Below are positions 16,916 through 24,270 of a stretch of DNA of 59,440 nucleotides, in pieces. The translations under genes and the position numbers were made by a program. The notes beneath the pieces are model-generated. The model did no database searches and was not told the origin of the DNA. It was given only the letters and a program-made list of their open reading frames with translations. Position 1 is the stretch's first letter, and every line of letters begins with the position of its first letter. The stretch is from a virus: positions 1-59,440 of the IMG/VR virus record IMGVR_UViG_3300031788_000016. One strand, given 5' to 3'.

Positions 16916-18748
16916 TCAGAATCCCGCGGCCCCGGTATTCGACTGCGCGGGCTGGCCTTCGAGGCCGGTGCTGCGCAGGCGCTCCGCGACGCGGCTGAGG
17001 GCCTTCATCGCGACCACGGTTGCCGATTCATCGCCGGGGAAGCCCAGGCGGATGGCCAGGAGCAGGCGGCAGAGACGGCCGACCACCGTTTCGAACTGGT
17101 CGGCGAGCCCGACGAATTCAGCGACGTTGTCTTCGGTCAGGAAGCCGGCGCCCAGCACCGCATCCACGCCCGAGGGATCGCCGATGGCGGCGGCCAGCTT
17201 CACGGCCTTGTCGAGAGGGAGGACGATGTCGCGCATGACGTCGACGAAGAAGGTCGGTAGATCCTTCAGACGGCTGGCCTGCTTGGTGATCTGCTCGATG
17301 GTATCTTCCATGCCGGCGCGGAAGCGCACGGAGCCGTCGACTTCAGCCTTCTTCATGATCTCTTCGGGATTCGAGATGTAGCTGCCGAGCACTTCGGCCA
17401 TCTTCTCGCGATCGACGAAGGACGAGAACGGCTCACCGGAGACGATCAGGCTCCACTGCCCAGCCGAATTCACCAGCTGATCCGGCACGAGGCGCGCCAT
17501 CTGCGAGGCGACCTTGTCGGGCGTCATGGGCAGGAGGTCCTGGTGCGTGCCGAGAGCGATGACCTGGGTCGTCATCGGGAGAAGCCAGACGTCGCGGGCG
17601 TCGTCGTGGATCGCGGTCTTGAGCCGACCGTCGAGCGCGATGCGATGCTCGGCGCCGAAGTCATCGGTCATGGTCAGTTCGACGTAGTTCTGGTCTTCAT
17701 GCACCGCGACGCGGGCGAGCTTGCAGGGCGCGGTGAAGATGCCATCGGTGCAGAACATCAGCGTCTGCCCGTTGCGCAGTGCCGGCGTCGCGGTCGCGAC
17801 CTTCATCGCGGCGACGGCGGCATCCTCTTCCTTCTCGGCCATCTTGAAGCCGGTGGCCTCGATCGGCGCGCGGGCATAGGAGCCGTCGTCGAAGATGAGC
17901 CAGCGGCCCTTCTCCTTGCGGAAGAGATCGACGGCTTCCACCGAGACAGCGGTCTTGGTGGTGTTGCCATCGACGAAGATCTCGGCGGCGAGGATGCTGT
18001 CGGTCTTGAAGGCCTCGATGTTGGCCGGCAGTTCGAGGAACATGCCCTTCGGCAGTTCGATGCTGGCGTGCAGGATCTGCGCCGCGGCGGTCTTCTTCGG
18101 CTCGGGCGAGGCCAACCATTCATCGACCACGCCACCGGTCTGGTTGTGGGCGAAGCCCATGAGCACGTCGCGGTTCTGCAGGAGGGAAGCGAGCTTCTCC
18201 TTCTGCTTCTCGGTGGTGCCGAGAACGCTGGCCAGCACGGTGCGCCCGCGGTAGGGGAGACGCAGCGAGCTTCCGTCTTCGGAGTAGCCCGACTGGATCT
18301 GCTGCGAAGACGGCACCGGGTCGCCGATCGACGAGACGTCGAGCGCGTGCCGGAAGGTGTCTTCGTTGAGCGGCATCACCTCGTTGTTGTCCATCGACGT
18401 GGACTGCGACTTGGAGTCGGCGCTCGGGTCCTTGTTCTGCACGATCAGGATGTCGAGCGGCGAGAGTTCCCAGTTCCGGATGACGATCGGGATCGAGAGG
18501 TGGCTGGCACCGACGATCGAGATGTAGCCGGTCGCCATGCCCGAGGCGTCGTCCTTGCGCGTGAAATTGATCAGCGCGCGGTCGGACGGGATATAGGGGT
18601 GCTCGCGGATGAGCAGCTGCATGATCTCGTCGTCCCAGTAGGCCGGCGGCGAAGTCAGACGGACTCCGGCGGTCTTGAGGCCCGGGATGACCGAGGCGAA
18701 TTCAGCCGGGTCGAGACGCGGGGCCGCTGGTTCCAGGGTGGACGGCAT
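16916..18748 (-). CDS. Unknown large structural-block protein
   Basis: 610 aa, mixed alpha/beta, preceded by AGGACA and ATG 18748. It contains beta-rich middle segments (GQTLMFCTDGIFTAPCKLAR, NYVELTMTDDFGAEHRIALD) and a helical C-terminus. Size and placement between the spike and terminase would permit a portal or another large virion protein. No portal, sheath or fibre signature is visible to me. The reading frame is secure (long, codon-biased, tight spacing to both neighbours). Confidence 0.75.
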   Translation of the reverse strand: MPSTLEPAAPRLDPAEFASVIPGLKTAGVRLTSPPAYWDDEIMQLLIREHPYIPSDRALINFTRKDDASGMATGYISIVGASHLSIPIVIRNWELSPLDILIVQNKDPSADSKSQSTSMDNNEVMPLNEDTFRHALDVSSIGDPVPSSQQIQSGYSEDGSSLRLPYRGRTVLASVLGTTEKQKEKLASLLQNRDVLMGFAHNQTGGVVDEWLASPEPKKTAAAQILHASIELPKGMFLELPANIEAFKTDSILAAEIFVDGNTTKTAVSVEAVDLFRKEKGRWLIFDDGSYARAPIEATGFKMAEKEEDAAVAAMKVATATPALRNGQTLMFCTDGIFTAPCKLARVAVHEDQNYVELTMTDDFGAEHRIALDGRLKTAIHDDARDVWLLPMTTQVIALGTHQDLLPMTPDKVASQMARLVPDQLVNSAGQWSLIVSGEPFSSFVDREKMAEVLGSYISNPEEIMKKAEVDGSVRFRAGMEDTIEQITKQASRLKDLPTFFVDVMRDIVLPLDKAVKLAAAIGDPSGVDAVLGAGFLTEDNVAEFVGLADQFETVVGRLCRLLLAIRLGFPGDESATVVAMKALSRVAERLRSTGLEGQPAQSNTGAAGF

Positions 18749-18789
18749 GTGTTTTTGTCCTGTGACGGAGGTACTTGAATGCTACTTCT

Positions 18790-20439
18790 TCATGTCTTGA
18801 CGGCAATCGCTGAACTGGTGAGCGCCGTATCCGCCGCTGGCACCTGAGTACCGGCCGGTTCGACGGCGAACGTGACGCACGGGATCGGCGCGGACGGTGC
18901 AGTGCAGCCGAAGACGTGCTGATGCTTCTGAACGGAAATACCCATCGTGGTGATGAGATCGGAGCCCTTGACCGTGCCGGGCGTGTCGAGGCCGTTCTTG
19001 TCCCAGGTGCCGGCGTCGTCGCCGTGGATGCTCAGCGTCTTCGCGGATGTCGAGAGCGCCTTCGCAGCGGTCGTCGTCATGCTGCCCTGGATCGCCTGCT
19101 GCATGTCGCCTGCGACCGACATCTTCGAGGTGCCTTTGGCATCCGTTCCGGTCAATCCCCAAGTTGCGGCCGCAACCAGGAAAGCCGCCGGCGTTTCGAA
19201 CAAATAGCCGCCTTTCGCGAAGAACTTGGCCAGCCCGGTGGCCTTGTCCACGTTCAGGCTGAACACCGGCGCCGCCGCCGGCCCGATGCGGATGGTGAAG
19301 ATGCCGGTGGGGACGTCGAAGCCGAATTTGAAGTCCATCGCATCGGCGGCGAGCGGGACGTTGCCCAGGCCTTTCGTCGAGTTGCCGGATTGCAGCGTGA
19401 CCGATCCATCGGCGTAGACCTTGAAGTCGTAGACCGGCATGCCGCGTGTGGCGTAGTCGTTGTCGTTCGGGATCGGCGGATTCGGCGACGGGCCGGTGGG
19501 TTGCACCAGCGTGTCGCGCTTGAGGAGGAAGCGATTCGATGCGAACTGTGAGAGGATATCGGTGGGAAGAATGGTTGGCGTCTCGCCGGCAGTGCGCCCG
19601 CGCAGCAAGCAGTCAGACGAGACGAAGCCGCGCTGCTTCACGAAATACGGTGCGCCGTTCTCGACGAACGGAGACGACTCGATGACCTCAGTCCGCCGCG
19701 TGTAGCCATCGGCGTTGGTGGTGGCGGAGGCACCCAACCACGTCTTGTGGTAGCCGAGATAGCCGGGCGCGCGCGTTTCCGAATTGACGTAGCGCTCGAA
19801 TCGCTGCTGCCCATCGGTGCGCCAGAAGAAGCCGTTGTAGGCATCGCTGCCGACGTAGAGGCCTTCTTTCGATGCACGGATTCGGGCGCCATTACGGCCC
19901 TGGATCCAGTCACCCTCGTCCAGGTCGAACCAGCCGGGCAGCGCCCGGTTGTCAAGCGCGGCGTTCCCCACCTCTTCAATGCCGGGGTTGTAGGAGAATT
20001 CGGCGTTGGTGTCGATCGAGCCGTCTTGGGCAACGATGGGGCCGGTGTAGAAGCCGAGGATCACCCAGCCGCGCGTATCCTCGCCGACGCAGACGACCGA
20101 GCCCTGGCTGGGGATGCCCATGTTTCCGGTCGGGGTCGATTGGGAGTCGAGCGCGCCGAACAGCGGCTGCAGGCAGCGCACCCGCGGGATGACCGCCACC
20201 GGCTCGCCGCCAGTGCTGGATAGCGGTGCGATGTCCGTGCCCTTGGGCCAGTTATCGAGCGGCTCCACATCGAAGAGCATTGAGACGCGGGCGCGCTGAT
20301 TCGCATCGCGCCAGACGTGGGCGATCTTGCCGACCCACATGCCAGAGCGCGACGGCATTCCTTCTCTCAGGATGCGGTCGAGCGAGTTGTGCGTGGACCG
20401 CAGCGCGGAGAACGGGGACTTCTTGAGCGGGTCGTCCAT
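18790..20439 (-). CDS. Baseplate central spike / gpV-like OB-fold protein
   Basis: 549 aa. Residues 34-135 resemble the OB-fold of tail spikes (T4 gp5 N-domain, P2 gpV): KIAHVWRDANQRARVSMLFD, then PSQGSVVCVGEDTRGWVILGFYTG. After a middle region of short strands (GDWIQGRNGARIRASKEGLYVG) comes a beta-helix-like stretch and near the C-terminus HQHVFGCTAPSAP, recalling the His-x-His iron-binding tip of spikes. The family forms the membrane-puncturing needle of contractile tails. It starts the leftward block right after the 65-aa gene (TAA then ATG). Assignment is by pattern, not exact match. Confidence 0.6.
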   Translation of the reverse strand: MDDPLKKSPFSALRSTHNSLDRILREGMPSRSGMWVGKIAHVWRDANQRARVSMLFDVEPLDNWPKGTDIAPLSSTGGEPVAVIPRVRCLQPLFGALDSQSTPTGNMGIPSQGSVVCVGEDTRGWVILGFYTGPIVAQDGSIDTNAEFSYNPGIEEVGNAALDNRALPGWFDLDEGDWIQGRNGARIRASKEGLYVGSDAYNGFFWRTDGQQRFERYVNSETRAPGYLGYHKTWLGASATTNADGYTRRTEVIESSPFVENGAPYFVKQRGFVSSDCLLRGRTAGETPTILPTDILSQFASNRFLLKRDTLVQPTGPSPNPPIPNDNDYATRGMPVYDFKVYADGSVTLQSGNSTKGLGNVPLAADAMDFKFGFDVPTGIFTIRIGPAAAPVFSLNVDKATGLAKFFAKGGYLFETPAAFLVAAATWGLTGTDAKGTSKMSVAGDMQQAIQGSMTTTAAKALSTSAKTLSIHGDDAGTWDKNGLDTPGTVKGSDLITTMGISVQKHQHVFGCTAPSAPIPCVTFAVEPAGTQVPAADTALTSSAIAVKT

Positions 20440-20637
20440 TTATCTTTTCGTTTTCGTGAGAATGAGTTGGATGCGGCCTGGGCCGAGAACATTCTGACGT
20501 ATCGCGTGGTTCGGGAAGAGGCGCTTGTACTGGGTGATCTGGTCCGCGTTGGCGACGACGATCGAGAGCGTCGTCGATTTGGCCTTCCGTGTGGACGCGG
20601 CCATCTGAATCGTCTTGGGGCAATTGGCGCAGGCCAT
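20440..20637 (-). CDS. Small basic protein, unknown
   Basis: 65 aa from ATG 20637 (MACANCPKTIQMAASTRKAK); a longer frame to 20814 overlaps the plus-strand 50-aa gene on the opposite strand and is not preferred. It has one CANC pair, a basic centre and a strand-rich C-terminus (GRIQLILTKTKR). The TAA is followed directly by the ATG of the spike gene. This is the first minus-strand gene after the divergent junction with the plus-strand early region, so a promoter for the leftward operon is expected in 20638-20697. Confidence 0.6.
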   Translation of the reverse strand: MACANCPKTIQMAASTRKAKSTTLSIVVANADQITQYKRLFPNHAIRQNVLGPGRIQLILTKTKR

Positions 20638-20697
20638 GGGCAGATGGTAGCTAAAAATGCAGGGTGGAATACGGGAAAAGACGGTAAGGAGATTTCT

Positions 20698-20850
20698 ATG
20701 TCGGACGCCGTCAAACACGATCTCAGGTTCTACTGGTGGAAGTTTGTCCACAACGCCATCTGCCATCCGCTGATGGCTTTCCCATACGAGCCGAAGTGGC
20801 TCCAGGATTTCCACGACTGGACCGCGACTCGGTGCTGGGGTGCGGGCTGA
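20698..20850 (+). CDS. Small aromatic/His-rich phage protein
   Basis: 50 aa from ATG 20698, preceded by a perfect AAGGAG 6 nt upstream. The sequence has FYWWKFVHNAICHPLMAF followed by WLQDFHDWTATR. An HN-x-x-x-HP-x-x-AF...LHD-x-T-A pattern is seen in many small phage and proteobacterial proteins of unknown role. It is the first gene of the rightward early region, 61 bases from the divergent minus-strand gene. AGCTAAAAA, the motif shared with other early promoters, lies at 20650. It is too short for the usual length cut-offs but well supported by its ribosome site. Confidence 0.7.
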   Translation: MSDAVKHDLRFYWWKFVHNAICHPLMAFPYEPKWLQDFHDWTATRCWGAG

Positions 20851-20861
20851 AGAGCCCGGCT

Positions 20862-20896
20862 GCTTTCGATCTCGCTAAAGAAGCGAGATCGAAAGC
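20862..20896 (+). other. Perfect 15-bp intercistronic hairpin
   Basis: GCTTTCGATCTCGCT (20862-20876) pairs perfectly with AGCGAGATCGAAAGC (20882-20896) around a 5-nt loop, with no U tract after it. It lies 12 bases beyond the stop of the 50-aa gene and runs into the P1 promoter-like site. It could act as an RNase III-type processing site, an mRNA stabiliser or an operator. Confidence 0.85.
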
Positions 20897-20935
20897 GGTA
20901 TAAGGATCATAGAGAGCTTTCTACTTCCAGAGAGC
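20874..20935 (+). promoter_or_regulatory. Promoter-like site P1 with downstream GAGCTT hairpin
   Basis: GCTAAA at 20874, then 19 nt later GGTATAAGG (TATAAG at 20899), followed by TAGA-GAGCTT-TCTA (small hairpin) flanked by outer GGA/TCC. The same arrangement recurs at 21194 and 21761. A TATAA box plus a shared upstream element suggests an early promoter. The hairpin would fall at or near the 5' end of the transcript. Confidence 0.55.
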
Positions 20936-20957
20936 TTCAAACACGAAGGAGAATTTC

Positions 20958-21140
20958 ATGGCTTCAAATCTCGGTCCTGCTGACACGCTTCGCTACGGCC
21001 TCGGATACGCCGCGGGTGCGACGGTTGCCACTGCCGCGGTCGTCCTCCCTGCCGTCGCAGCTGCCGCTGGTGCCGCTGTCCTCACCTACGGTGGGATCTC
21101 GGCGGTGCAGTGGGGAGTGCGCAAACTCAAGAGACGGTGA
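20958..21140 (+). CDS. Small membrane protein
   Basis: 60 aa from ATG 20958, preceded by GAAGGAG. A polar N-terminus is followed by a 35-residue Ala/Val-rich hydrophobic stretch (GATVATAAVVLPAVAAAAGA) and a basic end (VQWGVRKLKRR). This is typical of a single- or hairpin-membrane microprotein. It is a stand-alone unit with promoter P1 upstream and a terminator 4 bases after its stop. The function is unknown; early phage membrane microproteins often inhibit host functions, but nothing here shows that. Confidence 0.75.
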   Translation: MASNLGPADTLRYGLGYAAGATVATAAVVLPAVAAAAGAAVLTYGGISAVQWGVRKLKRR

Positions 21141-21143
21141 AAA

Positions 21144-21178
21144 CAGCCGGGGCGAAAGCCCCGGCTGCTCTTCTTTTT
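21144..21178 (+). terminator. Rho-independent terminator with GAAA tetraloop
   Basis: CAGCCGGGGC-GAAA-GCCCCGGCTG followed by CTCTTCTTTTT. It immediately follows the 60-aa gene. Its T-rich tail is the start of a roughly 35-bp sequence (TTCTTTTTACGTC...GCTAAAAAGAAG) repeated after the next gene. Confidence 0.92.
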
Positions 21179-21193
21179 ACGTCTGGCGTTGGA

Positions 21194-21252
21194 GCTAAAA
21201 AGAAGGGTCGAAAGGGGTATAAGGTGGATAGAGAGCTTTCTAAACCAAGAGC
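21194..21252 (+). promoter_or_regulatory. Promoter-like site P2 with downstream GAGCTT hairpin
   Basis: GCTAAA at 21194, an 18-nt spacer, then TATAAG at 21218, then TAGA-GAGCTT-TCTA. The outer bases are GGT/ACC instead of the GGA/TCC seen at P1, a compensatory change. It drives the 135-aa gene at 21281. Confidence 0.55.
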
Positions 21253-21280
21253 GTCTCTACCTCTTTGAAAGGAGTACACC

Positions 21281-21688
21281 ATGGCTTCGTTCATTGCTTC
21301 GCAATTCAAGTCCGCCATCGCCCACACTCCTGTCGAGTCGTGGTGGGGCGGCGGCCACACTCCTGAGACGCTCCCCACCAACAAAGGGTGGCGGTGCCGT
21401 TTCATGGGGAATGGTGGCTTCACCGGCGGCGGGCGCGGGCTCTGGCTCATGGGTCAGAGGAACGTCGCTGGGTGCGCGAGCATCCAGTGGTACCCCTCCA
21501 TGCCGGAGGAGTTCCCGGCTCTCGATGTCGCCCTCTACGATGAAACCCCGGAGGAAATCTCCGCGATCATCAAGGCGGGTAAATCAATGGAAGGGATCTA
21601 CGTGAAAACCCCCGTCCTTGAATTGGGCGGAACGGGGCTTCTCGTAATCCAGTTCATCGAGCATCGTCGGCTGGAATGTGCCAGCTGA
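21281..21688 (+). CDS. Unknown early protein, Gly/Trp-rich N-terminus
   Basis: 135 aa, ATG 21281 with AAAGGAG upstream. The N-terminal half is rich in W and G (ESWWGGGHTPETL, GGFTGGGRGLWLMG). The C-terminal half reads as alpha/beta (EISAIIKAGKSMEGIYVKTP, GTGLLVIQFIEHRRLE). It is a monocistronic unit, with promoter-like P2 in front and a terminator behind. No family is recognised. This modular promoter-gene-terminator layout is typical of strongly expressed early phage genes. Confidence 0.75.
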   Translation: MASFIASQFKSAIAHTPVESWWGGGHTPETLPTNKGWRCRFMGNGGFTGGGRGLWLMGQRNVAGCASIQWYPSMPEEFPALDVALYDETPEEISAIIKAGKSMEGIYVKTPVLELGGTGLLVIQFIEHRRLECAS

Positions 21689-21713
21689 GCGCCGAAAGAA
21701 ATCACCGCAATTG

Positions 21714-21745
21714 CCAGGGCGCAAGCCCTGGGTGGTTTTCTTTTT
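21714..21745 (+). terminator. Rho-independent terminator with GCAA tetraloop
   Basis: CCAGGGC-GCAA-GCCCTGG, extended by CACC/GGTG pairing outside, followed by TTTTCTTTTT. It follows the 135-aa gene and is again joined to the TTCTTTTTACGTC...GCTAAAAAGAAG repeat. Confidence 0.9.
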
Positions 21746-21760
21746 ACGTCGAACGCTGGA

Positions 21761-22000
21761 GCTAAAAAGAAGAGATCGATTGTGATAAAAGGAAGTATGG
21801 AGCTTCATACCTCCGCGGGCGTCAGAAGCCTATCGTCGCTCTCCGTGTCACCGGGGAGACGTTGTCTGGTAGATGCGCTACCCAGACGCGATGAAAAAGT
21901 GCATGACCCCTGTAGGGGTTGGATGGGAATCCCGAATCCCCAGACGTTGGCACTGAAGCCAACACGAGGACCGCTACAGCGGGAACTCATTTTTCTTTCA
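21761..22000 (+). ncRNA. Promoter-like site P3 and structured non-coding leader or RNA
   Basis: GCTAAA (21761), a 17-nt spacer, GATAAAAGG (21784), then GTATG-GAGCTT-CATAC (21795-21810). About 180 bases follow that fold into successive hairpins: CTCTCC/GGGGAG near 21837-21858, GTCTGG...CCAGAC (21864-21886), ACCCC-TGTA-GGGGT (about 21906-21919), TTGGC-ACTGAA-GCCAA (about 21947-21962) and CCGC-TACA-GCGG (about 21971-21982). A T-run, CATTTTTCTTT, comes next. A frame at 21782-22033 is open but has no convincing start. I read this as a structured 5' leader or a short RNA ending near 22000, just before the 100-aa gene. Confidence 0.45.
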
Positions 22001-22029
22001 CTCCACCGCTTTGTCGAAAGGGACACAGC

Positions 22030-22332
22030 ATGAAGACTTCAACTCTGTACGGTGAAATCACAGTGATCATCAACCGAGTCGCCCAACTCCCAACGGGCGA
22101 TGTACCTGGAACCAGGGCCGCGAAGCAGGCGTTTCTGCAAGCCCTCTACGCCGCGAGGATGGATGTGCTCGACTCCCAGGGTGACACCCAGAGCCCGCAA
22201 GCCGTGAAGAACCTCCTCTTCGCTGCGAGATGGCAACTCGAAGTCGGAGCGCGGATGCTCGAACGACTTCCGGAATCGATTCGCAATCAGGTCGACCTTC
22301 AACCGCTGATCGAGGATCTTCCCGTCGACTAG
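22030..22332 (+). CDS. Unknown early helical protein (TAG stop)
   Basis: 100 aa from ATG 22030 (GAAAGGG 6 nt upstream). It is helical and leucine/alanine-rich (LYGEITVIINRVAQLPTG, KNLLFAARWQLEVGARMLER). The upstream T-rich TTTTTCTTTCACTCC is related to the sequence before the 25267 gene. It ends in TAG; readthrough would continue out of frame with the next gene. The function is unknown. Confidence 0.75.
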   Translation: MKTSTLYGEITVIINRVAQLPTGDVPGTRAAKQAFLQALYAARMDVLDSQGDTQSPQAVKNLLFAARWQLEVGARMLERLPESIRNQVDLQPLIEDLPVD

Positions 22333-22366
22333 AAATCAAACCGCCCACCTCCTACAAGGAGTTTCA

Positions 22367-22558
22367 ATGAGCATCAGATCGAAGTTAGTCAAGGCAGCGC
22401 CATTCATCCCGGCTGCAGTCGGTATTCCGATTGTCGCTGTGACAGTCGGGCTTCCTGCTGCAATTGCCGGGACGGCCGGCGGCCTCATCGGTGGCATCGC
22501 ATGCATCGCGGTTGACGAAGCCGTGCACCGGGCGCGCGAACGCCGCAATCGAAGGTGA
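22367..22558 (+). CDS. Small membrane protein
   Basis: 63 aa from ATG 22367, preceded by AAGGAG. A basic N-terminus (MSIRSKLVKAAPF) is followed by a long hydrophobic, glycine-rich segment (IVAVTVGLPAAIAGTAGG, LIGGIACIAV) and a strongly basic tail (HRARERRNRR). This is likely an inner-membrane microprotein with the tail in the cytoplasm. It is similar in style to the 60-aa protein at 20958 but not clearly homologous. Confidence 0.75.
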   Translation: MSIRSKLVKAAPFIPAAVGIPIVAVTVGLPAAIAGTAGGLIGGIACIAVDEAVHRARERRNRR

Positions 22559-22690
22559 GTCCAACGTCGATTCTCGGACGTTAAATCGGGAGGGGTGCTA
22601 GGCCCGCACACATTTACTGCGCGCGGGGCGCTCAAACCCAGGCAGGCAACTGCCGTTTCACAATCCCGCCTTTGAGCGGAAGGATATACC

Positions 22691-22951
22691 ATGCCGTCGA
22701 TTCACACCATTCTCATCATGATCTTCATCGCGTCGATGGGGGTCCTCAACGAGACCGTCAAACTCTTCCGGAGTATCCGGATTGCCAATGAAAGGGCAAA
22801 GCGCCAAGCAGAAGCTATTCAGGAGTTGGAGACACCGGTATTGGTTCAGTGCAAGAAGATAGCTAACTACTGCTTGCGGCTGATCCTATCGTACAAACCA
22901 AAAGGAGCATCCGATGCTCATGAAAGCGAAAGATCCGGACAAGTGTTGTGA
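22691..22951 (+). CDS. Small membrane-anchored protein
   Basis: 86 aa from ATG 22691, with GGAAGGAT upstream. The N-terminal hydrophobic segment (IHTILIMIFIASMGVLNETV) is followed by a charged helix (IRIANERAKRQAEAIQELE). It overlaps the next gene by 38 bases in another frame. The preceding 130 bases (22559-22690) contain CGTC...GACG and GGGAGG/CCCGCC-type inverted repeats, possibly a promoter region, but no clear -10 is seen. Confidence 0.7.
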   Translation: MPSIHTILIMIFIASMGVLNETVKLFRSIRIANERAKRQAEAIQELETPVLVQCKKIANYCLRLILSYKPKGASDAHESERSGQVL

Positions 22952-23153
22952 CATCTGCAAATGTGATGAACGCATACACATGCTCCGGGACCGGGAGACG
23001 GGTGAAGAACTCCGTCTCTGTTCGGTCTGTTTCAAGGCCCTGGAAATCCTGTCGCGTGAGTTGAAAGACAAAATTGCACAACAACTCACGATCGACTTCA
23101 CCTATCCTCCGGTCGAAGAGCCGGTAGAGGAGATATATGCCGCAGTCAGCTAG
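22914..23153 (+). CDS. Small zinc-finger protein (TAG stop)
   Basis: 79 aa from ATG 22914 with AAAAGGAG 7 nt upstream. CCDICK near residue 11 and CSVCF near 37 provide two CxxC knuckles, enough for one zinc site, followed by a helix (ALEILSRELKDKIAQQL) and an acidic, Pro-rich end. It could bind nucleic acid or a host protein. It overlaps both neighbours and ends in TAG within the start of the 185-aa gene. Confidence 0.75.
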   Translation: MLMKAKDPDKCCDICKCDERIHMLRDRETGEELRLCSVCFKALEILSRELKDKIAQQLTIDFTYPPVEEPVEEIYAAVS

Positions 23154-23694
23154 CATCGTCAGAGATCCGATCGATGCGTTCCTTCCGCCTGGGCTCATGC
23201 GATCGAGTTTCGAGGTGATCCGGCGGGCGAGGATCGTGGTCGGCCACATGAAGAAGGAATGGGATCGGCTCACCGCCGGAAACGTCCACATTCGAGTGAG
23301 CCGAATGAACGGCAGATACATCCCGGAGGATGAGTCTACTGATATGGAACCGGAAGATATCGTCTTCGAGGATTTGCCCACCTTCAGGGTCTTGAGCCGA
23401 CCCGCAGGATTCAAGAAAGCCCTGTGGTTCGGCGCCGGTAGAGAACGGATGATCAGCGAGGAAGATCTCAAAGACGACCCGGATGGGGATCTGTTCTTTT
23501 CTCTTTCTCTTCTGTGTTGTGCTGCAGATAGATCCATCCCTCCGTGGATCGAGCATATGATCGCCAAGAAATGGCTCGTGCTCACGTTTCATATGGAGTT
23601 CCTCGTCGGCCTCGACACGTATGAGATCGACATCGAAAACTGGAATACGTCGAAGTCTTCGAATGAATTCGAGATCGTGCCCGCCAGGGTCTGA
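23137..23694 (+). CDS. Unknown early protein
   Basis: 185 aa from ATG 23137 (GAGGAGATAT upstream), overlapping the zinc-finger gene by 17 bases, so the two are probably coupled. Mixed alpha/beta: a helical N-terminus (SSFEVIRRARIVVGHMKKEW), an acidic middle (DESTDMEPEDIVFEDL) and a hydrophobic strand region (WLVLTFHMEFLVGLDTYEID). No family is recognised. Confidence 0.7.
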   Translation: MPQSASIVRDPIDAFLPPGLMRSSFEVIRRARIVVGHMKKEWDRLTAGNVHIRVSRMNGRYIPEDESTDMEPEDIVFEDLPTFRVLSRPAGFKKALWFGAGRERMISEEDLKDDPDGDLFFSLSLLCCAADRSIPPWIEHMIAKKWLVLTFHMEFLVGLDTYEIDIENWNTSKSSNEFEIVPARV

Positions 23695-23702
23695 TCATCT
23701 AG

Positions 23703-23753
23703 CTACAGCTGGCTGGCGCTGATGCCTCCCTTCATTGTCCCAGCCAGCTGTAG
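23703..23753 (+). other. Perfect 14-bp intercistronic hairpin
   Basis: CTACAGCTGGCTGG (23703-23716) pairs with CCAGCCAGCTGTAG (23740-23753) around a 23-nt loop, 8 bases after the 185-aa gene. No U tract follows. A GCTAAA site begins 7 bases later. It is of the same class as 20862 and 24584. Confidence 0.85.
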
Positions 23754-23756
23754 TCG

Positions 23757-24040
23757 AGCGCTAAACCGTAGCGCGGTATAAATACCTGGAGAGATCCAGG
23801 CGGTCCCCGGCGACAGCCGGTCGGTGAGATGGGTTTTCTCGCCGTATGGGACTCAAGCTGCTGCCTCAGCAGAAAGAGTGGACTGGGTTGTCCCAAGCAA
23901 GGTCTGACGGTCTTCTCGATACTCGTCACGAGGAATTTCGTGATCGAGAAAGGAAGATACAAGACGCTATAAGAAAAGACGATGGGGTAGTTTCCATCGT
24001 TAAACTCACGCCAAACCGAAGGAGCAAAGGTATTGCTCTC
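23757..24040 (+). ncRNA. Candidate structured RNA element A (tandem with B)
   Basis: It begins with GCGCTA-AACCG-TAGCGC, then GGTATAAATACC and a hairpin CCTGGA-GAGA-TCCAGG (GNRA loop). A chain of further stems follows: CCGGC-GACA-GCCGG, GGTGAGA/TCTCGCC, CTGCTG-CCT-CAGCAG, a GGAC...GTCC loop carrying GGGTTGTCCC (23885), TTCTCGA/TCGAGAA enclosing TCACGA/TCGTGA, and ACGATGG/CCATCGT. A 68-codon frame (23846-24052) crosses it but lacks a ribosome site. The following element B shares TAAATACC + GNRA hairpin + GGGTTGTCCC-AGCA at nearly the same spacing. I infer a non-coding RNA or leader, not a protein gene. Confidence 0.45.
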
Positions 24041-24270
24041 GGCGTGTACTAAATACCGCTCCGAAAGGACGGCGATCTTCGACAGAGACAAAGCGCTCAG
24101 TCGATTGGGGGATCTTCGAAGCCGGCGCCAACTCCAGGGCCTGTTTTCGAGACGGATCGGGTTGTCCCCAGCACGGCCTGTCGATTCGAGATCTTGACGT
24201 ACGAGACATTGCCCGTCTTTGAAAGGCGGCTGATGGCTCAGACAGAGAGAAATCAAACCTAAAAAGGGAG
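24041..24270 (+). ncRNA. Candidate structured RNA element B (paralogue of A)
   Basis: CTAAATACC (24049), a CCG-C-TCC-GAAA-GGA-CGG hairpin, then about 100 bases later GGGTTGTCCC (24159) followed by CAGCACGGCCTG. The TAAATACC-to-GGGTTGTCCC distance is 101 bases here and 98 in element A, and both are followed by a similar AGCA-GG-CTG stretch. The rest diverges but keeps hairpins (GCCCGTC/GGCGGC near 24210-24232). No convincing frame exists. It ends before a GCTAAA site at 24280 and the HTH gene. Confidence 0.4.

Noticed and set aside
23846-24052. 68-aa plus-strand frame in element A
   Set aside because: No ribosome site, and it crosses a chain of paired hairpins conserved in layout with element B.
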